Origin: Methanobrevibacter sp.
GTDB lineage: Archaea > Methanobacteriota > Methanobacteria > Methanobacteriales > Methanobacteriaceae
Direction of reading: 5' to 3'
Length of the DNA: 17,221 nucleotides
NCBI GenBank assembly: GCA_017652345.1
Contig: JAGCBE010000335.1
Span: 1 to 17,221, forward strand
How positions within the stretch are numbered: position 1 is the first letter of the stretch; every line of letters starts with the position of its first letter. Below are positions 5,154 to 13,084 of the stretch, in pieces. Below the pieces are notes generated by a model. That model was given only the letters and a program-made list of their open reading frames with translations, did no database searches and had not been told where the DNA came from. The position numbers and the translations under genes were made by a program.

Positions 5154-6749
5154 TTAACTTACAATAGTCCAAGCGTAACCATCAGAGAATATAAATTTAG
5201 ATGTTTTCGCTGGTATTGTTCTAGTATCTGCTACATTTCCACCATTGATGTACCCTAATACTAAATCTTGTGGCATTATATTTTGGATTAAGAATATTTT
5301 GCCCAAAAGATATTTAGGATTCAAGAAGGTATAAGTTGCACCGTTATACCCTGCAATATTAAATGCTTTGTAACCTGCAAATATGTTGCAAGGTGTACTA
5401 ATGTTAGTGATGAGTTGCTGATCATAACCTAGTGGTATTTGATTACCATTAGATTTTAAGAAATATGTAATCTCATCATTATCATTACGGTTTAAGATAA
5501 TATACTTTTCACTACCATCATTTAATGTACCATTAAGTACTGCATAACTGATGTTATTATAATTAATTGCATTCCTAACCTGTTGATCACTGGCTTTACC
5601 TCTAATTTTAATACCACTCTGGATTGCATAATCACCACCAATGTCAGGTGATCCAATCAAATCCAAAATAGTATTATCTTGACTTTGTGCCTTATGGTTT
5701 CTAACCTCAAGTTCATAACCAGTTGATGACATTGCTGTTCCATCGGCTGGTAGTTCGACAACGGTATTTAATCCCCAAACTTTAGTACATAGACCAAGAT
5801 ATACACCTAAACCATCTTCAGGGGTGTATGTTTCTGATCCATCAGATGGTACAGCATACCACCCACCTTTAATAACAAATGTGTTATCTGTTTGATGAAA
5901 CGATTCAACCAATGCACTGTATCTAACAAAAGTTTCACCAGTAACGTTATAAGTATCAATAACTGTATCTGTTAAATCTGTCGCTGCCAACTTATTAACT
6001 GTATCTTCATCTAGTGATGGTAATGTAACACTAGTTGCTGTAAATGTTGTATCACCTTCATTATAGTTAATTAATGGTACAGATGGTCTTGCATTTACAT
6101 AAAAACCAACTGCATCACGATTAGAATATTCGGCTACTTGATTATTTCTAACCATTCCCATAATTTGTGGCCTGCCATCTTCATCATTAATAATAGCTGA
6201 TACACCAACACCTTTTTCAAACATACCATATGTAGAATATTTACTTTGTAACCGTTTCTGATCTAATTCATCAAGATTAGTTTTCTTACTCAATGCTTCA
6301 TCAATTTGTGAGTCTTTAGTTTGCAATGCTTGCACACTATGATTTAGACCTGTTATTTGAGTTTTAACACCTGCTACATCTGTTTTAATTGCTTCAACTT
6401 CACCTTCTAGTTCTTCAATCGATTCAGCAATTATATCTGTAATGATTTCATCAAGTTCACCAGATTGTAACATACTATCGAGTAAATTACGGATTGCATT
6501 ACTTAGATTGTTTTTAATATATACCATAGTTTCATCGATCTTTTTATTCTGGCATAACAATCTAAATTCTGTTGACTTCATCAATTCTTTTACTTCACGT
6601 TTAAGTTGACGGATCAAAACCTCAATCTCATTATCTCTAGATGGTAAATGTGGTGGTGGACAACAATTTGTATATCTTGCTTTAGGTTTTTTCTCCTTAT
6701 CACAACAATCTATTATTAGTGATTCATGATATTTGTTATATTTATTCAT
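5154..6749 (-). CDS. Tail fibre / receptor-binding protein with N-terminal coiled coil
   Basis: A 531-aa protein with GGAGG upstream of its ATG. Residues 1-40 are Cys- and Pro-rich (CCDKEK, NCCPPPHLPSRD). About 41-165 is long helix/coiled coil, including YIKNNLSNAI (77-86), a segment also found near the C-terminus of the 179-aa protein encoded at 8475-9014. From about 172 the protein turns to beta-rich sequence with many Gly, Asn and Thr and no enzyme motif that I recognise. It most likely forms a trimeric fibre: the N-terminus docks to the virion, the coiled coil makes a stalk, and the C-terminus binds the host surface. It lies between the capsid and tail-knob genes, where phi29 has its head-fibre gene 8.5, so a capsid fibre is an alternative. 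Confidence 0.75.
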   Translation of the reverse strand: MNKYNKYHESLIIDCCDKEKKPKARYTNCCPPPHLPSRDNEIEVLIRQLKREVKELMKSTEFRLLCQNKKIDETMVYIKNNLSNAIRNLLDSMLQSGELDEIITDIIAESIEELEGEVEAIKTDVAGVKTQITGLNHSVQALQTKDSQIDEALSKKTNLDELDQKRLQSKYSTYGMFEKGVGVSAIINDEDGRPQIMGMVRNNQVAEYSNRDAVGFYVNARPSVPLINYNEGDTTFTATSVTLPSLDEDTVNKLAATDLTDTVIDTYNVTGETFVRYSALVESFHQTDNTFVIKGGWYAVPSDGSETYTPEDGLGVYLGLCTKVWGLNTVVELPADGTAMSSTGYELEVRNHKAQSQDNTILDLIGSPDIGGDYAIQSGIKIRGKASDQQVRNAINYNNISYAVLNGTLNDGSEKYIILNRNDNDEITYFLKSNGNQIPLGYDQQLITNISTPCNIFAGYKAFNIAGYNGATYTFLNPKYLLGKIFLIQNIMPQDLVLGYINGGNVADTRTIPAKTSKFIFSDGYAWTIVS

Positions 6750-6763
6750 TGTTATGCCTCCAA

Positions 6764-8482
6764 TTAATTATTTATTTGAGTCCAAGTAGTACCAGATGTA
6801 TATCTGTATCGGTAACCAGTATCTTTAGCAACAGCAATATCATCACCAGCAACATAACCTCTGAATGTTAAATCTGATGCTGTTGGTACAATAATTACTC
6901 TACCACTACCATAAAACTTTGGATTAGCACCATTACCAAGAGTTAAACTATATGCACTTGTAAATGGCGTATTATCAAAGTAAATTTCTGGTGTACCTTC
7001 AATTTTTATTCCACTATCTGTTGTTGCTTCGTAAATGTTTCCATATAGATATACGTTTGCTGTGCCAGCAACAGCATATTGATTTTTTAGAAAAGTTCCA
7101 AAGAATCCATTATAGATAAATTTAGAATTTTGTAAAATCAAATTCTTTACGTGTGGTGAAGTAATACCATTAGCAACAATACAATCATTGGTACATTCTA
7201 CATTACAATTATTAACTTCAATTGTTAAGTTAAGTTTACTCAATTGTAGGAAATTTTTACCCTCAATATCACAATTAGAAATTTTTAGTATGCTTTCTCT
7301 TGTAATATTATCTGGTTGGTATTGTGTAACCCTGATTACTGGATCATTTGTATTACCGATAAATTTACAATTATCAAAATATATATCACCACCTTGCGGA
7401 TATGTTTGTACGGTTTCTGGTACTCCACTTCTTAAAATAGAATTTGCAACTAGAAGATTACCATTTAATTGAGATTTTAAGATAAAACCATGAATATTGT
7501 TCTCATCAAATGAACGCATAACTACATTATTCATAGTTACTTTACCATTTTCAGGTACATAAACATCAAGATCATAATCTAGTATCAAATTATTGATGTT
7601 TAAAATGAATTTAGTTGGATCAATTGAACTGGTTGAATCAACTTCAACATCAATACCATCATGTACACCAGTTGTTATTACATTAGAGTTCCAACCATCT
7701 ACATTGATTTCACTTCCATAACCAGTACAGACTAATCCACCTCTAAAACAATCTTCACTTCGGCAATTAGAAATATTAGCGTTGATATTTTCCACAATAT
7801 GTAATCCATCACTAGCACTATTCTTGAAATTGCAATTGGATATAATTAAATCTATTTTCTTACTTCCACCACGTGCTATTACTGATGAACTTTGCTGTTG
7901 TGCATAACCATCCGAAACTTGCCACATAGTAAAACAATTATTATCAAATGTAACACCATCAATATTACAATCTTCTGTTATTGTTAAAATTCTAATCCAG
8001 TTCATTTCGTTTACAGTCATATTGTATGGTTCAATATCCAATTGTGGCTTCTTTAATGTTGCACCATTACCACGAATGTTTAACGGATTGTTGCTAACAA
8101 GGCTAAAACAAATATAGGTTTTAGGTGAAAATTCAACCGCTTTACCACTATCAAAAGCCTTTTGGATTGGTTCGCTATCATCGTGCGATCCATCACCATA
8201 TGCACCAAACATTTCAGGTGTAACAAAATCACCAACATTTAGCACAGCTTTTAATCCATTTGTAAGTTCGTGGATTAATCCACCATCTTCTATCAATGTT
8301 TCATCGTCAACAATTATGTAAGTTGCATTACCACCATCATTAACACTTGTATAGCCTTTAGTTTGAATATGATCATTAACTTTTAATTTGGTATCAGCTT
8401 TAAAAGATGCAACTGTATCATATGTATGTATTGCAACAGCATCTTTAACATCATATCCATTTAATTTAGTAAAATTAGCCAT
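6764..8482 (-). CDS. Tailspike with pectate-lyase-type beta-helix
   Basis: A 572-aa protein. The start is ATG 8482 (MANFTKLNGY), because GAGGAAAA sits just before it; a GTG twelve bases upstream lies within that ribosome binding site. The N-terminal ~85 residues (TKLNGYDVKDAVAIHTYDTVASFK, ending in INDGGN-like VNDGGNATY) form a common phage adaptor. Then DFVTPEMFGAYGDGSHDD (about 85-102) marks the entry of a right-handed beta-helix of the pectate-lyase/tailspike superfamily. It is followed by many Asn-rich rungs (CNIDGVTFDNN, LIISNCNFKNS, ANISNCRSEDC) to about residue 500, and a short beta C-terminal cap. It likely degrades or binds a surface polysaccharide; the catalytic residues cannot be assigned by eye. 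The start overlaps the previous gene by eight bases. Confidence 0.88.
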   Translation of the reverse strand: MANFTKLNGYDVKDAVAIHTYDTVASFKADTKLKVNDHIQTKGYTSVNDGGNATYIIVDDETLIEDGGLIHELTNGLKAVLNVGDFVTPEMFGAYGDGSHDDSEPIQKAFDSGKAVEFSPKTYICFSLVSNNPLNIRGNGATLKKPQLDIEPYNMTVNEMNWIRILTITEDCNIDGVTFDNNCFTMWQVSDGYAQQQSSSVIARGGSKKIDLIISNCNFKNSASDGLHIVENINANISNCRSEDCFRGGLVCTGYGSEINVDGWNSNVITTGVHDGIDVEVDSTSSIDPTKFILNINNLILDYDLDVYVPENGKVTMNNVVMRSFDENNIHGFILKSQLNGNLLVANSILRSGVPETVQTYPQGGDIYFDNCKFIGNTNDPVIRVTQYQPDNITRESILKISNCDIEGKNFLQLSKLNLTIEVNNCNVECTNDCIVANGITSPHVKNLILQNSKFIYNGFFGTFLKNQYAVAGTANVYLYGNIYEATTDSGIKIEGTPEIYFDNTPFTSAYSLTLGNGANPKFYGSGRVIIVPTASDLTFRGYVAGDDIAVAKDTGYRYRYTSGTTWTQINN

Positions 8483-9014
8483 TATTTTCCTCACTTTCGT
8501 TATTAATTGCCCGAATTGACATTGTTATGCTTTCTGTTGGTTCATCATAAGTTGTAACTAATTCAGCTGTAATATCACCATTTGCAACTGCTTCTCTAAA
8601 TAGTTGATTTACCGTAGCTATAAGATTATTTTTCATATAATCAACAGCATCAGCAATGATTGCATCCTGTTCTGCAAATTTATCGGCAATAGATTGATCT
8701 TGTCTTGCAATAGCATCTGCAATAGTTTTATCTTGTAAATTGATTTTAGTGTCGATTGTTTCAATATAATCGTTCATTGTTTTCACAATACAATTTTTAA
8801 AACACTCGAAATCACGAATCATACCACGTTCAAATTCATCAACATACCGATTAATTTCATCTACAAATGAATTATAATTAGCAACTATTTCTTCAATCTT
8901 TTTATACATTCTGGCCGTCATCTGAATTGCTGTACCAGATTCGGTATCATAAAAGGCTGGTTGTAGATCAGTTAAGCACCAATGTGGTAATGGTTTTGTA
9001 CAATATTTTCGCAT
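8475..9014 (-). CDS. Fibre adaptor / baseplate-type protein with coiled coil
   Basis: A 179-aa protein between the capsid gene and the spike. The N-terminus (KPLPHWCLTD, FYDTESGTAIQMTARMYKKI) is the kind of sequence found at the head of adsorption fibres in many Gram-positive phages. Residues 94-126 hold three 11-residue repeats of the form QDxxIADxhAx (Q94, Q105, Q116), typical of a right-handed hendecad coiled coil. The end has YMKNNLIATVNQLF and NGDITAELVTTYDEPTE, a module shared with other Firmicutes fibre proteins and related to residues 77-106 of the 531-aa fibre. It most likely forms a trimeric shaft on which the spike is mounted. The ribosome binding site (GGAAGG) lies in an RNA hairpin discussed separately. 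Confidence 0.75.
   Translation of the reverse strand: MRKYCTKPLPHWCLTDLQPAFYDTESGTAIQMTARMYKKIEEIVANYNSFVDEINRYVDEFERGMIRDFECFKNCIVKTMNDYIETIDTKINLQDKTIADAIARQDQSIADKFAEQDAIIADAVDYMKNNLIATVNQLFREAVANGDITAELVTTYDEPTESITMSIRAINNESEENNG
8637..8735 (-). repeat. Three 33-base/11-residue repeats in the adaptor gene
   Basis: Codons 94-126 of the 179-aa protein encode three consecutive units beginning QDKTIAD, QDQSIAD and QDAIIAD. The period is 11 residues. The DNA copies have drifted but are still recognisable. Confidence 0.8.
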
Positions 9015-9020
9015 TGTTAA

Positions 9021-9070
9021 CCTTCCTTATTTTAAATAAGGTGGTGGCTCTTTACCACCACCTTTATTTT
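9021..9070 (-). promoter_or_regulatory. Mutually exclusive hairpins after the capsid gene
   Basis: On the minus strand, GGTGGTGG (complement of 9055-9062) pairs with CCACCACC (complement of 9040-9047) around a seven-base loop, with flanking A/T pairs. It is followed by TTATTT, a modest terminator directly after the capsid stop. The last bases of that stem, CCTTATTT, can instead pair with AAATAAGG just downstream (palindrome at 9025-9041). That second stem covers part of the ribosome binding site of the 179-aa gene. The two structures cannot form together. A simple function is a partial terminator that keeps capsid mRNA in excess. Confidence 0.55.
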
Positions 9071-9075
9071 TATTA

Positions 9076-10374
9076 TTAAGCAACTGTAATTGCTATATCA
9101 TCTGTTACGGTATCGATTTCGATTTTACCAGTTTCAGCATCATATACTTCACTGGTAATATCAATTGGCGTTACCACTTCTTCTACCGTTTCAGTACCCA
9201 TTGTTACAGTTACAGTATCGTTTTCACCAACACCAGTTAGGGTAGTGGTATAGCTTCCACCTTCTGCAACAGTTTTACGCCTATTAGATGATTTCACACC
9301 AGTTTTAAGTGTATAGGTTACATCAAAGGTTTCAACCTTTTTATCATCATCTTCATCCGATCCAACAGTAAATGCAACAGCGTTTACAAGGATTGAATAG
9401 GCTAGAGTTTGCCAAACGTGCAAGATGTAATTCTTGTAAAGACCTTCACCGTTTTCAAATTCTCTAAAGGTTAGAAGATCATCATAGATTTGGAAGAAGG
9501 CTTCATCAACCAATACAGCACGCACATCTGGATCAGGAAATGCATCGATAGTAATTTTACGAGTATCGTTGAATTCTGCGACAGTCATATTAAATACGCT
9601 GGCCAACACATCAACATTCACACTTACTTCGGTAGCATTGTCGATAATAAGGATTTGCTCACTCTTACGGCTAAAGGTAACAATCGGTTTATCATCAGCA
9701 CTTTGTGCTGTTAGATATGCATTGTTACGGTCATTTGGATAAACCATATCACCAGACACGATTTTAACAGCTTTAATAAACTCTTTACCATTTTCAGCAC
9801 TCACCAATGGATCAGGTACAATAACAGTTTTAATAGCGTTATTATCCAAAGCATCTTTGATAAGTTGTTTGGTTAAAACATATTCATCTAGTTCACTAGA
9901 GTTGTAAAGGGTGTTAATAAGTGTAGATAGATATGATTCCAATGCACCCCAGCTTGCAAATGCTTTTGCCAATGCTTCAGGGCTTGATGTAATTTTATAC
10001 TTGTCTTGGCGATTCATACGATGGAAAACAGTTTTGGTATCAGGTAGGTTACGTTTGAGAAGATTTGCACCAGTTTGGTCATAAGTTTCAGCTTTGATAA
10101 AGTTAGTGTAAATTTCTTCAATCGTATCACCAAGTGGCTTTTTACCTTTCTTAAGCTGTTTTAATGGATTAGAAAATAGTTTCTCGTGTAGCACAGGCTT
10201 AATAATCATATTAAGTAGGGTAGACATAAACTCATTGGCCACAACTGCGTTATTTGGATCGCTGATTGCTTCACCAACTTCCTGAATATTTGCACGTGTA
10301 GCTTCAGGTACACGTTCCTGATAAGTCTGACTTGCGTTATCACGAATTGTATTTAGAATTTCTTGCAAATTCAT
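9076..10374 (-). CDS. Major capsid protein, gp8-like
   Basis: A 432-aa protein (phi29 gp8 is 448 aa) directly after the scaffold gene, its ATG overlapping the scaffold stop as ATGA, with a strong AAAGGAGA site. Residues 1-340 fit the HK97-type capsid of small podoviruses, with an N-terminal helical arm and the segment VYPNDRNNAYLTAQ (211-224). An acidic linker (DEDDD, 340-344) precedes a beta-rich C-terminal domain (350-432) with YTLKTGV, TTTLTGVGENDTVTVTMG and TGKIEIDTVTDDIAITVA. It resembles the Ig/BIG2-type decoration domain carried by phi29 gp8 at the same end. That domain probably protrudes from the capsid surface and may help bind sugars or stabilise the shell. Confidence 0.92.
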   Translation of the reverse strand: MNLQEILNTIRDNASQTYQERVPEATRANIQEVGEAISDPNNAVVANEFMSTLLNMIIKPVLHEKLFSNPLKQLKKGKKPLGDTIEEIYTNFIKAETYDQTGANLLKRNLPDTKTVFHRMNRQDKYKITSSPEALAKAFASWGALESYLSTLINTLYNSSELDEYVLTKQLIKDALDNNAIKTVIVPDPLVSAENGKEFIKAVKIVSGDMVYPNDRNNAYLTAQSADDKPIVTFSRKSEQILIIDNATEVSVNVDVLASVFNMTVAEFNDTRKITIDAFPDPDVRAVLVDEAFFQIYDDLLTFREFENGEGLYKNYILHVWQTLAYSILVNAVAFTVGSDEDDDKKVETFDVTYTLKTGVKSSNRRKTVAEGGSYTTTLTGVGENDTVTVTMGTETVEEVVTPIDITSEVYDAETGKIEIDTVTDDIAITVA

Positions 10375-10688
10375 TTTAATTCTCCTTTTTCGTTAAATAG
10401 ATTTTCAAATTTGCGTGGCTCTTTGGTTTCCTCTTTCAAACCAGTTTGATCTTCCACACGTTGGTTGTCCGGCTTATCACTTCCAACCATAAGAAAGAGC
10501 TTTTGGTTGGCTGATCTTAGCTTTTCATTATCATTTATAACACTAGCGTTTGTTTCTGTCAACTTAACATTTTCATCGTATATATTGCTGATTGATTCAC
10601 TTAATTCAGCCAACATTGTACGGCGTTCTGCTTCATCTTCGGTTGTACCGATTTCTTTAATTTTATTGATAAATTCCTCTTTGTCCAT
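10371..10688 (-). CDS. Capsid scaffold protein, gp7-like
   Basis: A 105-aa protein with start at ATG 10688 (MDKEEFINKIKEIG). AGAAAGAGG lies upstream, and a longer reading to 10859 only continues in the wrong frame of the lysin gene. It is highly charged and helical: residues about 17-66 form a coiled coil (AERRTMLAELSESISNIYDE, NVKLTETNASVINDNEKLRS). The C-terminus ends RKFENLFNEKGELK, which probably contacts the capsid. phi29 gp7 is 98 aa, helical and likewise sits immediately upstream of the capsid gene. It would template prohead assembly and then leave. The first 26 bases overlap the end of the lysozyme-CHAP gene. Confidence 0.8.
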   Translation of the reverse strand: MDKEEFINKIKEIGTTEDEAERRTMLAELSESISNIYDENVKLTETNASVINDNEKLRSANQKLFLMVGSDKPDNQRVEDQTGLKEETKEPRKFENLFNEKGELK

Positions 10689-11697
10689 TGTTAAACCTCT
10701 TTCTTCTATTAAATAATACAAAGTTGTATCCCCTTCTTTTATTATACACCACTGGATCAACATCACCAGCAAATGGATTATAAATAAATCCTTGACAGTT
10801 GCCATAATTATCTCTAGGGTATTTTGTTTCAGTAAAGAAATATTGACCACCCCATGCACTGTTTGATGTTACGATGCTACCATCACCGTTGATTTGTTCA
10901 ACTATTGCAACATGGCCAGGGATTCCACCATAACATATCACTGCACCAAGTTGTGGAATAAATCCTTTATCAAATGTGGTTGGATTTGTCCACCACTGTC
11001 CACCATCACCACGTGGTAAACCTGTTGGATTATTTGCACCGTTATTACCAGGATCGGCAATTTCCCAGAATCGGCCATATGCATAACACGTACAGTTTGG
11101 TAATCCATAACCTGATGCATAAAATGGATTTCCGTTTGAATACCAATGCAAATTACCCTGCATACCATCAGAATTTAAACGTGGTGTAAATGTGCTAGTT
11201 CCACCACTTAATGTATTAAACCAATGATTAGCATATGCAACTCTATCACCTAATGCTTCTACACCAGCTCGTTCATAATTCTTTAAAAATGCTGTTGTTA
11301 GATAGGTTATTGACTTTGTAGATTGTGTAAATTGTCTAAATGTTTCAGGGTAACCACTTGTGGAAATCCACTGTACATTATTATTTAATTCATAAAGAAT
11401 ACGATTACACTGTGCTGTAATATCTGTATAATTTAAACCACTAGAATTACACCAATCAATTAATTTAGTGGCTGGTGTCCATTGCACCAATCCTAAACCT
11501 AGTGATGTGTTACCAGCATCAAGATTTTGCCATACACCAGGATTAATAGTTGATTCCCTTTGCATATTACCAAGCATCGCACAAATAGAATTCTTAGTCC
11601 ATCCACTAGTTCTAAAATAATTATAGATATAAGTGGCATTGGCTGTCATCTCTGTGCCGTATCTCGATAAATATGAATTACTACTATATGTTGCCAT
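10663..11697 (-). CDS. Tail-type peptidoglycan hydrolase: lysozyme + CHAP
   Basis: A 344-aa two-domain enzyme. Residues about 14-165 match the phage lysozyme domain of phi29 gp13: ICAMLGNMQRESTINPGVWQ carries the likely catalytic Glu48, followed by LGLGLVQWTPATKL. Residues about 178-310 form a CHAP amidase/endopeptidase: Cys204 in NCTCYAYGRFWE, His262 in PGHVAIVEQI and Asn279 in TSNSAWGG. A basic tail (RRGYNFVLFNRRKR) follows and is typical of tail-tip lysins in this group. phi29 gp13 carries a lysozyme plus an M23 peptidase; here CHAP replaces the second domain. There is no signal peptide, so a virion role (local wall digestion during entry) is more likely than lysis at the end of infection. 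GAGG lies before the ATG. Confidence 0.9.
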   Translation of the reverse strand: MATYSSNSYLSRYGTEMTANATYIYNYFRTSGWTKNSICAMLGNMQRESTINPGVWQNLDAGNTSLGLGLVQWTPATKLIDWCNSSGLNYTDITAQCNRILYELNNNVQWISTSGYPETFRQFTQSTKSITYLTTAFLKNYERAGVEALGDRVAYANHWFNTLSGGTSTFTPRLNSDGMQGNLHWYSNGNPFYASGYGLPNCTCYAYGRFWEIADPGNNGANNPTGLPRGDGGQWWTNPTTFDKGFIPQLGAVICYGGIPGHVAIVEQINGDGSIVTSNSAWGGQYFFTETKYPRDNYGNCQGFIYNPFAGDVDPVVYNKRRGYNFVLFNRRKRFNNGQRGIYQ

Positions 11698-11733
11698 TTT
11701 AACCTCAATGTTAATATTTAAGTTTCTTTTGTT

Positions 11734-11765
11734 TAGTATTGGTTAAAATTATCAATACAATACTA
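11734..11765. repeat. Inverted repeat between the two lysin genes
   Basis: TAGTATTG (11734-11741) and CAATACTA (11758-11765) form an eight-base perfect inverted repeat in the 77-base gap between the CHAP/LysM gene and the lysozyme-CHAP gene. No T-run follows on the leftward strand, so it may be an mRNA processing or stability element rather than a terminator. Confidence 0.35.
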
Positions 11766-11774
11766 TGAAATCAA

Positions 11775-12755
11775 CTATTTTAATCTATGCTCAATATCAT
11801 CTCCAGCGTAAAGTCCAACACCTGTTTTACTATTCCATCCATCGTACACACTTTGGCCTGGTTTATAAATTAAAGAGTACCACGTTTTGGCATAATCATT
11901 CATAGCTTCACCATATACAACAGTACCCTCACATTCTAACATTATTTTACTCATTGTATCACCACGTAACACGTGCCACTCAACACATCCTGAAATTGGT
12001 ATTGGCTCTGGTTTAGGGTCTGGTTTAATATATATTTTCGGTCTAAATGCACCAAGAAAATTATCTAAGCTAATGTTAATAATATTAGTGGCCGATCCAC
12101 CACCAGAACAAGGTGTACCACCTTGATTTTCACCTAACAATGAAATATATCCATTATTAGGATTACCAAGCGACATACCTACATGGCCATACTGGCCACC
12201 TTTAAAGACAATCCAATCACCAGCTTGTAAATTGTTTTTATCTGTAATTAATTCAAATTCATCACCAGCGTTTTGTTCTTTACAATTCCATATTCCAAAT
12301 GCTGATCCAGTTCCACAGGTGGTAATCCATCTATTGGTATACTCTTTCCAATACAAATTAGCGATGTCTACACATTGTGATCCATATTTTGAATCAAGAT
12401 CAATACATTTGCCAAGAGTTGCATTTTTAAATGTTTGAGGAGTATCATATGGATAAAATTCACCTTTACCAAAATCAAGGCCATTTTCTTCGACTTGTAT
12501 TTCACCACCATCGACTAATTCGACAACTGGTGTTGCTATCATTTCCGATTCACCGTTTTCATTTTCGATTTCTGTTTTAATATCTTGATTATTAGATAAT
12601 TCAATAGTTGATGATATTTCAATTAAATCTCTGTTTTCAAGGTCTGTTACTTTTACATTTAAATTGACATTGAAAAAACTTAAAATTATAGATGATATCA
12701 TTAATATAATAATTGCTAATGATTTGATATTATTTTTTCTTTTGTTTACGTACAT
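11775..12755 (-). CDS. Membrane-anchored endolysin: CHAP + LysM-like domain
   Basis: A 326-aa lysis enzyme. Residues 12-30 (SLAIIILMISSIILSFF) form one membrane segment after a basic N-terminus, acting as a signal peptide or signal anchor. An acidic spacer follows to about 95. The CHAP domain spans about 98-240, with Cys128 in YGSQCVDIANLYWKE, His191 in YGHVGMSLG and Glu209/Asn210 in LGENQGG. A Pro/Lys-Pro linker (DPKPEPIP) leads to a LysM-like wall-binding domain (259-325: WHVLRGDTMSKIM, then YKPGQ). The export signal means it could reach the wall without a pore and be activated when the membrane is depolarised. It starts 26 bases inside the upstream membrane-protein gene with AAAGGAC as ribosome binding site. 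Confidence 0.88.
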   Translation of the reverse strand: MYVNKRKNNIKSLAIIILMISSIILSFFNVNLNVKVTDLENRDLIEISSTIELSNNQDIKTEIENENGESEMIATPVVELVDGGEIQVEENGLDFGKGEFYPYDTPQTFKNATLGKCIDLDSKYGSQCVDIANLYWKEYTNRWITTCGTGSAFGIWNCKEQNAGDEFELITDKNNLQAGDWIVFKGGQYGHVGMSLGNPNNGYISLLGENQGGTPCSGGGSATNIINISLDNFLGAFRPKIYIKPDPKPEPIPISGCVEWHVLRGDTMSKIMLECEGTVVYGEAMNDYAKTWYSLIYKPGQSVYDGWNSKTGVGLYAGDDIEHRLK

Positions 12756-13050
12756 TTGAAATGTCCTTTCTTAAATATTCTATATCTTTTTTCATTTCTA
12801 ACATATTCAAATTTACTTCTTCAAATTTTTTCGCATAATGATTGTGTTCATCTAATTTATGATTTATTGTTTCAATTTGTTCACTGAAATAATCATCACG
12901 ATCTTCTTGATACTGTTCTCTTTTAGCTTCTTTCTTCTCATCCTCATGTGATTTTCTATTATTAATTGCAATCTGTCCAAGAAATCCAAATAAAGCAACT
13001 ATTCCTGCACTAATTAGAGATATAATAGCTATTTTAACATCATCGCTCAT
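12730..13050 (-). CDS. Lysis-module membrane protein (candidate holin)
   Basis: A 106-aa protein with one N-terminal membrane segment (VKIAIISLISAGIVALFGFLG, about 5-26) and a long, charged, helical C-terminal tail. The tail includes HKLDEHNHYAKKFEEV, a 'KxxxHNxxxxR/K...E' pattern I know from small membrane proteins in lysis modules of other Gram-positive phages. Position directly before the endolysin supports a holin or holin-assisting role. A single membrane pass is unusual for a classical holin, so it might instead be an accessory protein. No clear ribosome binding site precedes the ATG; instead a perfect -10 box ends six bases before it, suggesting a leaderless message from its own promoter. 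Confidence 0.7.
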   Translation of the reverse strand: MSDDVKIAIISLISAGIVALFGFLGQIAINNRKSHEDEKKEAKREQYQEDRDDYFSEQIETINHKLDEHNHYAKKFEEVNLNMLEMKKDIEYLRKDISNVRKQKKK

Positions 13051-13056
13051 ACTGCA

Positions 13057-13084
13057 ATTATACCATATAATAAAATTATGTTAA
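13057..13084 (-). promoter_or_regulatory. Internal promoter for lysis and structural genes
   Basis: On the minus strand, TTAACA (complement of 13079-13084) is followed by a 16-base spacer and a perfect TATAAT (complement of 13057-13062). TGG lies just before the -10, making it an extended -10 (TGn). It lies in the 34-base gap between the ATPase stop and the holin-like start. The predicted start of transcription is at or within a base or two of the ATG at 13050. Confidence 0.7.

Noticed and set aside
9025..9041. Palindrome CCTTATTTTAAATAAGG as a phage operator
   Set aside because: It is better explained as part of the hairpin pair around the ribosome binding site of the adaptor gene; no second copy was noticed elsewhere.
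10739..10744. TATAAT on the minus strand before the scaffold gene as a capsid promoter
   Set aside because: No matching -35 at 15-18 bases and no proper TGn; it lies within Tyr-Asn codons of the lysin gene.
10689..10859. N-terminal extension of the scaffold protein by 57 residues
   Set aside because: These codons lie in another frame of the lysozyme-CHAP gene, encode an unlikely mixed sequence and lack a site; MDKEEF has a good one.
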